From Diadema setosum (Eukaryota > Echinodermata > Echinoidea > Diadematoida > Diadematidae): a stretch of DNA of 64,000 nt. Made by a program: the position numbers and the translations under genes. Where the stretch lies: contig NC_092701.1 of NCBI RefSeq assembly GCF_964275005.1, positions 12,358,288 to 12,422,287 on the forward strand, in the 5' to 3' direction. Position 1 is the first letter of the stretch, and every line of letters starts with the position of its first letter. Positions 35,633-45,300 of the stretch are shown piece after piece. The notes under the pieces are model-generated. The model had not been told where the DNA came from. It made no database searches and saw nothing but the letters and a program-made list of their open reading frames with translations.

Positions 35633-35842
35633 CTGTAAAATGGACATTTTCGCAGTGTTGAAATTGTCGCGCATTTCGCGCAACCAGAAACTAGCGCGAA
35701 AATATAAGAACGCCTATATTTTTGCTTGCAATATGTTCCAGTAGTTTGTGCCTTGATTCTGTAGAATTAAAAACACGCGAAACTTTTCTTACCCGGCCAT
35801 ACGCAAAAATTTACTGTTGTGAAAACATCCGCTTTTTTACAG
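35633..35842. mobile_element. 210-bp TA-flanked MITE, CTGTAA..TTACAG ends (second copy)
   Basis: CTGTAAAATGGACATTTTCG at left and, reversed, CTGTAAAAAAGCGGATGTTT at right, with TA outside each end (35631-35632 and 35843-35844). The interior has the same CGCG-rich and 'gaaactagcgcgaaaatat' style as the 5849-6017 copy. Confidence 0.7.
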
Positions 35843-36104
35843 TATCAATGTGTAAAAGCTCATTTTACTCTTTCCCAACTTAAGTGTGCTATTACTTTAT
35901 TTTGCATGTAATGGTAATACATTTATTTAGAAACAACTTTGAGTGATATTCAACCTCCTGCCTTGATGATTGTTTCCTTTTTCTGTCGTTTTATTTTATT
36001 TATATTTCAAATTGGTTCAGAAGATGTAATTCAGCGAATAAAAAGCCAAGACAAAAACATTTAAGGAAAAACAGTAGCAACAACAACAACAATAGCCACA
36101 GCAA

Positions 36105-36197
36105 TTAACCCGTTGAAGATGAGTTCCGAGAAAACTTGGGCAGGGGTCTATGGGATATGTGTGTTATAGCAAAGTCAGTCCGTCCTTAACAGGTTAA
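36105..36197. mobile_element. 93-bp TTAACCC mini-element (family C, copy 1)
   Basis: Starts TTAACCCGTTGAAGATGAG and ends ACAGGTTAA, with TTAA at both outer ends. It shares GTCTATGGGA and 'TGTGTTATAGCAAA'-like words with copies at 54479-54570 (reverse) and 57118-57211. Confidence 0.65.
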
Positions 36198-36594
36198 TAC
36201 ACAGAGGTGTGGCTGCAAGCCAGGAAAGATTTTTTGGAACAAATAACCATTCTCTCACTCACTGCTCCTTTTGCATTATTGTTGGTATAAAATTGTTTTT
36301 GTCTTACATTCATCTTGCATTATGTATTCTTTTGTGTAATGTGGTGGCTATGGGACTTGATAAACCCTGTCGTGTCTGTTGGTGAAAGTTTGGCAATACT
36401 CTGTAATGGCTTTCAATAAAAGTTGGAAAATCTCTTAAACAGTGAAACACATACTGTCATGCTTAGTGAATTGTGTGTGCATGAGTTTAATACATCCCAT
36501 GTGTTGGTGTGAATGTAGAAATGTATGGGAAGAGTTTGAATATAAAAAAAAACTAAAAAACAAACACAAATATATAAACAAGCAGGCAGATTTA

Positions 36595-37160
36595 GACCCC
36601 GTTTACAGTGCGGGGCCGGGCTGGGCCGGCCTCAATTGCGCGGCCGAGCCTCGCAATTTTGTCCGTTTACACTGCTGGGCTCGGACGCGCTTTTAATTCA
36701 AACCTTTCAATATTTTGTCGTAGTGGCGCTCTGCTTGTAAACAAACGCAATTTCGTATAGTCTGGTTTTCAGACCCTTTGCCAACTGGATTCCGTTCCGA
36801 CGAAGTCGCCGTTCGGGCAAAGGCCTTTGCCGAAGTAAAAATCCTTTGCAGGACAAAACCACCTTAAACTATACTAGTTTTCCACGTTCAGGGGGTTAAT
36901 ATCGTGAATAGCGAAATAGTACGGGCAGAGGGTCTGGAAGCCAGACTAAAATTGGCTGCGCATTTGGCCCAGTTTGCGTTTACACCAAGAAGAGGCCGGG
37001 CTCGGCCGCGGCTCGGCCGTGGCCGAGACCACCTCCAGAGCGAGGCCAAATGCGAGGCCAATTTTGGCCTCGCATTTGGCCTTTTGCGCGTTTACACTGA
37101 AGCGGGGCTGGGCTCGGCCGCGGCTCGGCCGTGGCCGAGCCTCGCACTGTAAACGGGGTC
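36595..37160. mobile_element. 566-bp GC-rich inverted-repeat element
   Basis: The left end is GACCCCGTTTACAGTGCGGG and the reversed right end is GACCCCGTTTACAGTGCGAG, one mismatch in 20. Inside, GGGCTCGGCCGCGGCTCGG followed by CCGTGGCCGAG occurs twice, near 37000 and 37111, each after a CGTTTACAC word, so part of the terminus has been duplicated internally. Strikingly GC- and CpG-rich against the AT-rich background. Target duplication unresolved (TTTA/TTTG flanks). Confidence 0.72.
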
Positions 37161-38614
37161 TTTGGCTGTTTTCAAGTTTTTGAATGCGGGTCATCATCAA
37201 ATAGAGAGAAATAAAATCTATTCTATGACACTACTCATTACATAACAAGGAGTTTTTTTGGTTTTTTTTTTTTGGAAGACATTAAAATCACATATTTCAA
37301 TTACTTTCTTTGTTTTTCCGCAGCTCTATTTTCAAATATCTCAAACTGATACAAGTGGATGTACAGTCGTATCTGTTTTTGCAGAATTCTTTTATATATA
37401 AGCGTGTGTGTATGTGTGTTTGTGAAGGGGGGGGGGGGAGGAGAAAGAAACAGACAAACGCATAGACAGTATGGCTGCTTGAAATTAAGACAAAATTCTG
37501 TGAAAGGAGTTATATTTTATATTAAGAAAATTCTGAGAAAGGAATTACGTTTTAAATTAAGACAAAATTCTGAGAAAAGAGTTATATTAATGACTATTTA
37601 AGATCATTTAACTCACTTGATAATTGGCTAAACGATGCTTCAAGTAAGTTTACTTTTTTCGTTTTTTTTTTATTTAGTAAACATTATCTACTTGGACTAG
37701 ACAAATGAAAAGTACTTACAACCAATTTCACATAGCATGATTAACAAAGAATGTTAAATGCTGTTAAATTCACAGGATGTTTACGACACGTCCTTGCATT
37801 TAATTTGTTATCGTGTAAATTATTTTTATACTTCTTTTACTCTTTTATTTTTTCGACTTCTCCTTCACCTTCACTTCTCTGGTTTCCTCTTCTCCCTCCT
37901 CGTCCAAGACGTTTACATCTTGTTTCCATCTTAATCATAAAACAGATCTAATCAAATGCGTGTCGCGTCTAATCCGATCCAATGCGTGTCGTGTTGTGTT
38001 GTCAAGTCAGTTTTTTTTTTCTACATGTAGTCATGTTGCTGTCCCAGTCTTGTCTCGTGTTAATTAGTTTGCTTGCTGTTGTTTTGTGTGTAACTGTTTG
38101 TCCGTCTGTCTCTCGAGTGGGCTCCCAAACCTTCTATGCCGCTTATATTAGTTGCTGTTTTCAATCAATCTTTGCACCAAATCTTTTTACTGATAATAAA
38201 GAGGGGCCCACATCCTACAAGCTCTGTTTTTTTAGTGGGTCCCTCCGTTTGTTGTTTTTTTTTTTTTCATACAATGCATATTAATTTCACTTTCGTTACT
38301 TTACCAACCACTGTAATGTAACCTTACTGTAAGTTCTTTAATAATTTATTGCTTTGTTTGTATGAATTTATATTCATCATTTTTGTCACTGAAGAAAGTG
38401 AGATTTATGTTTATAGATTATTTCATCGTGAAAAAAAAAGCGAAATAAATTTGAACTGAACAGAACTGAATCCATGTGTCTTGCATATATACAGAGGCAA
38501 AAATCACATTTATGTATCTTTTTTTTTCAGAAATCAGTGGTATAACATGGTATGATGGGGCAGCAAGTATGATATTATATACAGACAAACAAAAATACCT
38601 GAGTAAGCATTAAA
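37161..38614. other. intergenic, no supported feature
   Basis: Low-complexity T-rich and CT-rich DNA. ATTAAGACAAAATTCTG/GAGAAAGGAATTA-type units recur about three times at 37485-37590. No gene found. Confidence 0.45.
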
Positions 38615-38830
38615 GCCCCCGTTCCACTATCACGATCTGGACCCCGATCTGTCCCGATCGAGCAGATCGGGAGAGAGCGGCAAAAGTGTACGGGGATCGG
38701 AAGCATCGTAGTAGCAGCGTTTGGAAGTCGGGGTTGGAGCGGGCGTTTTTTCAGATCGGGAAGAAATTTTGAACCTGTTCAAAATTTCTTCCCGATCTCC
38801 CCAATCAAAATTGACCTATTTTGAATCGTA
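38615..38830. mobile_element. partial inverted-repeat element with GATCGGG words
   Basis: Opens with AAGCCCCCGTTCCACTATCA, in the style of a transposon terminus, and is rich in CCCGATC/GATCGGG. No matching right terminus is visible, so the copy is probably truncated. It contains the hairpin listed separately. Confidence 0.5.
38753..38798. repeat. perfect 22-bp stem, 2-nt loop hairpin
   Basis: The left stem starts AGATCGGGAAGAAATTTTGA and the right stem ends TCAAAATTTCTTCCCGATCT; all 22 pairs match around a CT loop at 38775-38776. Confidence 0.9.
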
Positions 38831-38879
38831 CATGCGTCCATGTATCATGTAGTGGTGAAAGGAGTTCAACGAGCTTTGC

Positions 38880-39130
38880 AGTGGTTACTGGTCAAACTCT
38901 AATGGCGAAAGTTATTTCAGTAGGTTTCCAGTGATCAGTGGTAACCACTGTCAATGGTGAAATATATTTGAATGGTTGGTCAATGTTGGTCAGTGATAAC
39001 TGCCAATGGTCAAAAATATTTCAGTGGTAGGTTCTAGGGGTCGACGGTAAATGTCCATGGTGAAAGGTATTTCAATGGTCGGTTTTCAGTGGTCAGCAAT
39101 AACTGTCAATGGTGAAAGGTGTTTCAGTAT
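38880..39130. repeat. degenerate 50-60-bp tandem array (AATGGTGAAAG units)
   Basis: About five diverged copies of a unit containing GTCAATGGTGAAAGG, TATTTCAGTGGTAGG and TCAGTGGTAACT. Followed by a T homopolymer (about 39301-39327). Confidence 0.7.
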
Positions 39131-39299
39131 AGCAGTTTAATGTTTGTCATGCTAGAATTTTAGAAGAGAAGTCGACCTGATAGTCAGATCTAATTCACCT
39201 ATTTGCAAGGTTTACTCGTGAATATCACCATAGTTTAAAATCTAAATTCATTTAGAAAGATAAAAGTCTAAGTTATGATTTGGTTATTTAAAACAAATC

Positions 39300-39331
<32 letters not shown>

Positions 39332-39736
39332 GGAGAGGTGGGTCAGACCATCAGAGTCATGCTGCTATTCTATAGGTTCTTTATACCGCTGGTTCTCTAT
39401 CAGTATCTACTGGATTTAAACAGTCTTAGATTATAGAATGCATGAAGATGACGCTTGTTAAAGATAGAGCTCTAGATCTTAGTGATTTGTTTTGTTCTTG
39501 TGGTTATTTTTATTTTTCCCCAACTGTTTTTAATGAATATTTTTATATGTAAACTATATTTTCATTTGATATGAATACCCGTTTTGGAATCATTGTTACC
39601 TCTTTTTCGGTTGGCATTCTTTGTGCAATTCAGTCTGTAATTACTATGGAACATTAATATCTCACATTTATAACCATTTATCTATTTATGAAATCAATAA
39701 ATATATCGTATCTATTGATGGTGTGGTGTATACATA

Positions 39737-40337
39737 CAGTCAAACTTGTCTTTAGCAGCCATCCAAGGGAGACGAAAAGAGTGGCCATTGTAGACAGGTG
39801 GTCGCTATAGACAGGTTATCCAACTTGTGTGCATTATACCTACATGTACATGTATCATTGTTGTATACATCTAATACTTACATCTATGTATACGTGTTTG
39901 CGTATATGTAGGACCTATGCACACAATGCTGTGTTTCATGCATGGAACAATGCCGGTGTTTATGAAAATGTTGCATAGTAGGGCATGCAATGTGTAGTCG
40001 TGAAGAAAAACCTAACGCTATTAGTGCATTATCATGACTGAATGAGTGATGAATGCAGCGGTGGCGATCACTGAACGTTGTCCATGAATGACTAGCCAGG
40101 CTACGTATACATTAATACAAAGCAGAAAAACACACTGAATTATCGGCTCGGCTACGGCTCCATCAGGTCTGTGGCCGCTAAGGACAGGTTAAAATCTAAG
40201 GAGGGAAACAATTCGTGGCCACTGCATGGCCAAGTTAAACAGGTGGCCGCTACACACAGGGTCTTTAACAGGACTTTTCTCTCGGGGGGGGGGGGGGGGG
40301 ATTTTTCAGTGGCCGCTGTAGACAGGTGGCCGCTATA
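39737..40337. mobile_element. family B element, copy 2, right end truncated
   Basis: Begins CAGTCAAACTTGTCTTTAGC after TA and carries the same interior as 27296-27860 (GGTGGCGATCACTGAACGTT, ACAGGGTCTTTAACAGG, a G tract at about 40286-40300, GACAGGTGGCCGCTATA). The last 20 or so bases of the right terminus are replaced by TATATAAATA. Confidence 0.75.
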
Positions 40338-40389
40338 TATAAATATATGTACATAATAAAATTATATCCGTTATGTGATATGCCCCTGT

Positions 40390-41180
40390 ATAAGTGAACA
40401 CGAGACCAATGGTAGATGAAAGGTATTGAATGGTAAGTGAATGGTAGCAATCATGAATATTCAAATCAATTAAAATTCAAATTTTGAAAACTCAAGAAAA
40501 TTGATGAAAACATTGTGATTTATCACATTTATGCTGGAATATTCTAGGAATTGTGTATACATGTTTCATCACAAACTGTGATTAAGCGGCATTGTGGATG
40601 TTATTAATAAGAGTGTAATGGATATATCATTAGTAACCATGTAAAAAAGTGATATTGCTATTCTCCTGTATCCGGTAAGTGAATGGTAGAATGATTGGTA
40701 AATGATAACATTCATTTACCCTTCAATATGCAAATCAGGTGTTCCAACTATTTAAATTAGTTTTTAATGGTAAATTGAATGGTAAATAGTACCATTCATT
40801 TACCCTGAATGGTAAATAGTACCATTCATTTACCCTTCAATATGCAAACAAGATGTTCCAATTATTCAAATTAGTTTTGAATGGTATCATTTACCATTCA
40901 TTCTACCATTCGATTACCCTTCAATATGCAAATAAGATGTTCAAATTATTTAAATTAGTTTTGAATGGCAGAATGAATGGTAAATGATACCTTTCATTTA
41001 CCCTTCAAAATGCAAATGAGATGTTCCAATTATTTAAATTAGTTTTGAATAGTAAATTGAATGGCAAATAGTACCATTCATATTTTCAGTGGTAGATTCT
41101 GAATGGTAAATTAATGGTAAAACGAATGGTACCAGAATATTTCAGTGATAGATTCTGAAGGGTAAATGAATTGTAATCTC
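40390..41180. repeat. tandem array of about 90-100-bp units with ATGCAAAT octamers
   Basis: Repeating words are ACCATTCATTTACCCTTCAA, TATGCAAATAAGATGTTCC, AATTATTTAAATTAGTTTTG and AATGGTAAAT, in five or more diverged units. TTTACCATTCATT and AATGAATGGTAAA also form local inverted pairs. ATGCAAAT or ATGCAAAC occurs about four times (near 40732, 40848, 40925 and 41010). Confidence 0.72.
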
Positions 41181-41215
41181 AATGGTATACCATTCATTTT
41201 TTTTTTTTTTTTGTA

Positions 41216-41378
41216 AGGGCTCAGCCATTTCAAAACCAATTTTCATCAAATAAACGCTGAATTCCTCATGGAATTACATGCTCTTTCATATTCCATAAGA
41301 GGTTTCTCATTCTCTCACAAAAAAAAAAAAAATGTTAGAGACCTGAAATTAGGTCTCAACCAAAACTAAACGATCCTT
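41216..41378. mobile_element. family A TTAA MITE, half copy
   Basis: The right half of the family A element: TCAGCCATTTCAAAACCAAT, TTTTCATCAAATAAACG, GGTCTCAACCAAAACTAAAC, and an end at GATCCTT before TTAA (41379-41382). The left half is missing or replaced by the adjoining tandem array and T tract. Confidence 0.65.
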
Positions 41379-41382
41379 TTAA

Positions 41383-41745
41383 AGGTATTGTTTACTATTG
41401 GGAGCAGTGACTTTAAAAGAAATTTTCGAGCTATCACATTCATGATGCATCTAGGCCCTATGTGCATAGGTCAGTTGTGTCACAAAACATATAAAGATAT
41501 AGGGAGATATCACTATTTTCTCAGCAAAATATAACTGTAGGCGATTTATTCTAGAAATAACTAATGTTCATAATGTTGTCAATGTTGTACATTTTTTCAC
41601 AATATATTGATTATAAGCCTAGGCCTATACTGATTAACATTTTTACATTGGTTGTTTCTATCCCTAACTCACATTTTAGAACTACATAATTTTTGTAGCA
41701 CTAAAGTTGGGTTTTTGTTTCATCTGCAAATGGTATATAATGCCT
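41383..41745. mobile_element. 363-bp TTAA-flanked MITE (AGGTATTGTTTAC ends)
   Basis: The left end AGGTATTGTTTACTATTGG and the reversed right end AGGCATTATATACCATTTG are imperfect inverted repeats. TTAA is present on both sides (41379-41382 and 41746-41749); the left TTAA is shared with the neighbouring family A half copy. Kolobok-like by target and AGG ends. Confidence 0.65.
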
Positions 41746-41916
41746 TTAAGACCGATCATGCCACAGAACAGGGCAAAGTTTGCGTCTGTTGGTTATCACA
41801 TCTTTGAATAAGACCTGTCTCATCACTCCCCTACAACCAAATCTGTTTAATCATCCGAGGTATCCTCGATTCCATCGCACCCCCCCCCCCCTTCCGTCAC
41901 TCCTTTACCTACTCAC

Positions 41917-41983
41917 AGCATAAAACTGCTCCAGCATTCCGAGAAAGTGGTCCACCTTGTGCGTGCGAACCAGAAACTTCCGA
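41917..41983 (-). CDS. candidate coding exon of an unidentified gene (low confidence)
   Basis: On the minus strand a frame reads RKFLVRTHKVDHFLGMLEQF followed by YA and a perfect GTGAGT donor at 41916-41911. The frame opens only about 81 nt before the donor (TGA near 42000). The codon use and composition look coding, and the position about 230 bp from the SMG7 promoter block would suit a head-to-head gene, but I do not recognise the peptide and find no downstream exons in the repeats to the left. It may be chance. Confidence 0.25.
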
Positions 41984-42204
41984 CTGTACGTCGGAGTTCA
42001 TCACGATCGATTGAGTTGACTGTTTACAATTTGCAGAATAAAAATGATTGATATTGATGCAAAACCCAAGATTCTTACACGTTAATGATATATTTTTAAA
42101 CTGCCATAAAAATTATTTTCGTTCTAACTGATATTTTTTGTATCTCTATACAATCTTAAATCAGCCGAAAGTGTATTTTCCCCTGAAAGGTCAATAGCCC
42201 GCAA

Positions 42205-42228
42205 ACCGGAAAGAGAATAATGGCGGCC
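42205..42228 (+). promoter_or_regulatory. SMG7: SMG7 promoter block: ETS-like plus YY1-like sites
   Basis: ACCGGAAAG (42205-42213) fits the ETS/GABP consensus, and AATGGCGGCC (42219-42228) fits the YY1 site, six bases apart. Such pairs are common just downstream of TATA-less housekeeping transcription starts. They lie 54-77 bp before the SMG7 start codon. The function is inferred from position. Confidence 0.5.
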
Positions 42229-42243
42229 ACCATAGTAGGCTGA
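42220..42243 (+). other. possible seven-codon upstream open reading frame
   Basis: ATG inside the YY1-like motif opens MAATIVG and a TGA. A second minimal one (ATG ACA GAA ATG TGA) starts at 42269. They matter only if transcription starts upstream of them, which is not known. Confidence 0.3.
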
Positions 42244-42281
42244 AGTCTGCTACATAAGCAAATAGAAATGACAGAAATGTG

Positions 42282-42304
42282 ATGAATTTTGTTCAGCTTT
42301 ATAG
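42282..42304 (+). CDS. SMG7: SMG7 exon 1
   Basis: Only 23 coding nt: ATG...MNFVQLY plus AG of an Arg codon, then a GTAAGT donor. It aligns with the MSLQSAQYLR start of human SMG7 and its phase fits exon 2 exactly, so I accept it despite its size. Confidence 0.8.
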
Positions 42305-45300
42305 GTAAGTACATATTTTTCACGAAATACCCAAGCTGCTTTTACTATTTGTTGCAGTGAATATACCTTCGTTGCCTTTATCATGATCGAAATGGCCATA
42401 AAGTATCCAGGAGTTTACGATCGTGGTACTGTACGATTCTTTCACATTGCGAATGGTGCAATGGCGCAGCGCATACACGAAACTTCACTGTATGACACTT
42501 GTGCACAAGAGCTTCCAGCGCCAGCTTCTGCACGTACGGGTACCGCACCGTGCATGTCTGTAGTTGTAGCGATACCGCGCAATGCTTGTAAAGCCGTGTG
42601 TGCATTAAAACTCGGCTTTACACGTTATTTCATTGTCAAAATGTTCAGAAAAAAAAGAATGATGATGCATGTAAGCAGTGTAACCAATGAACCAAGTCTA
42701 TCACTGAGTTTCTCTTGGCCTTCACAGGAAAGAAGTGTGTACTGTATGCACAGACTCACCGAGTCAGAAAATGACAGAAGTTTTTATGATGCTCAGATTT
42801 TTTTTTAAATTATATTTTAAGGCAAAGCCTAATTGTTAATAGTAAATTATATAAATAAAAGAAATCATGAATAGAAAAGAAGGCTTAAAATTTTGTAGTA
42901 ACTTTAAAAACATTAGGCTTAGGCCCTATGCCTTACTTAGTCAACAACGATGTTATTCAAACAAGTTAACGTAGTGTTAACTTATTCGTCACTGATAATG
43001 TTTTAAGACTAAATTTAATTTTCTAGTAGGTCCCTACCTCACCTCAGAGACTCTGAAACAGAAATGTTCAGATTGTGGGCATAATGTGGCTTTAATTAAA
43101 CATGAAGAATACTATTTGGAATGTGCTGTGGCATTAGCAAAATTAACCTGCACCTATCCACCTATCAATGAACTCCCATCATCGACATCATGACCAAAAT
43201 CAAATTTGTGCTATGATTATGAAGTTGGCGGTGTTATAGGTTCTGTTACTGTTTCTAACTTTCAGTATTCACCTTCATAATAAAGATGTTGCTAAATTTT
43301 ACTGATCTCATGTGCAACCCTCGACAAATGTTTATGATATCCAGATACAGGTGTACACTTGTGTTTCTAATCTAGATTCAACCCATTTGTACATATATAT
43401 GTAAAGCAAGCTGCCCATACATGTTGTAATTCGACTGTAGCACCGTCCAAAATTGGACGGCCTGCTACATGTAAAACCTTTGCGTTTGCATGTGTTTGAA
43501 TTTTGGCACTGGAGGTCGAACCTTCACGCAGATGTTTCAGGTAGATTCAAGAGTTCTATAGATGAAGGTTTATTTACAAGGAATTGATACTTTTCACATC
43601 TGTTAGATTGTCATGGGGAAGACATGTATATTGCAGAGACTCCAACCCCCAGCACCTTCTGATCTGGAGATTCTCCCGCCTCAAGCCCCTAGCAAACGGG
43701 AGACTCCAAGTTGTGCGCAAAGTGCGAAATTCCTTGCAGCCGGGGTCCAGTCTAGGGTTCTAGATGCTCTCTTGTAGGTTGAGGGGTCTAGATATCGCGC
43801 ACGAAAATTTGAAATGCTCTTATAATAGAAGTTATTTCATAATCATACCTGAATTTCTCAATGAATATCACGAAAATGCAGAAAAATCACCTCCCAGAAT
43901 CTCCTGATGATACGATGACGGAGTAGTGCGCTGTCGCCGTTTGTATGTCAGATTTTTTTTTATGCGTTCAATTTCTTGGGGTATGTAAAGATCGCGCAGC
44001 TGCCCTCTGTAGTTTCATGCGTGAAAGTGTCTGCCCCTCTGCGGCTGTAACGTGCTCCGGCTTTCGTAGAATATTTTTTCACTTGATATTAGATTTGTCC
44101 CTGTTAAGCAACAGCAGTTTTACCTAACTTGTGTATATTATTGTTATTATTATTATATGTGTTATTACTATTATTAGTATTATCATATGTGTTATTATTA
44201 TTTATATTATTGTTATTATCATTATTATCATTATTACTATTATCACCACCACCCTCATCGATCATCATAATCATCATCATCATTATCATTTTCATTATTA
44301 TTATTATCACTTCCACCACCATCATCATTTTATCATTCTTATTATCATTATTCTTATCATTGATATTTTCATAATCGTTAATGATTTTCATTTATAAAGT
44401 TTTCTTACAATATTTCTAATCACTTTAACCAATAATATACACGTAATATAAAATGGAAAAAAGTAAAATATGAACATATATTTTGTGTGTGTGTGTGTGT
44501 GTGTTTGTGTGTGTGCTCACCCATTCGTCACCCTCTCATTTTCGTCACTCATTTGTCACACTCTCGTCTAATTTGTTTTCTTCAGTATCATTATGGCCCT
44601 CCCCTGTCACAAATATATCACAAGTTAGCGCAAGAAATCACAAGCAAATTCAAATTGAAATCACACTTCAACTTCGATAGACTGAAATATTTATTCCTTT
44701 GCAATATTATAATCGTTGTGTTAAAATTTGACTTAAAACAACATTTATTAACAGTATTTCAGCGTAGCTGGCAGTAGGGACCTATACATTGTTCTTGTGT
44801 ATGATGACGTCACGTGGTAAACGATCGATCGAACAAATTACGAATTCTATCGACTACGAATGAGACAAGCGAGACGACACGTCTAGGCTACAACATCCTT
44901 AGAACAGATTTTAAGGGAAGGTAGGTTTGTGCAAGGTAAAAAATTTGAAATTTAGTGGAAAATTTGTTGGAAATCAACATTTCTTACCTGCTTCCTTCTC
45001 ATGTTGAGCGGTAAGTCAGGTATGTTTATTCCATGGGCGTATCGGCAAATTTTGCGCTTAGTCCTACGCGTAATATCGCTTGCTATACGCAGTTACGCTA
45101 TGCGCGATCATTAGGTCCCTGCGCGAGACCTAGTACCCTTACTATACTATGTACGGCTTATTTTTCAACATACGATTTGACAATAAATAAGAAATCCTTT
45201 CCAATGGGAGACACAGAGCCAGGGCGGGAGAAATCAAATCTCAAGCAGGAGAACGGAAGATTTTGCAAAAATGTGCTTTCGGCGGGAGATCTCCCGTCGA

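Noticed and set aside
42383..42808. 141-codon plus-strand frame just after SMG7 exon 1
   Set aside because: Lies in SMG7 intron 1 and has no recognisable domain or splice support.
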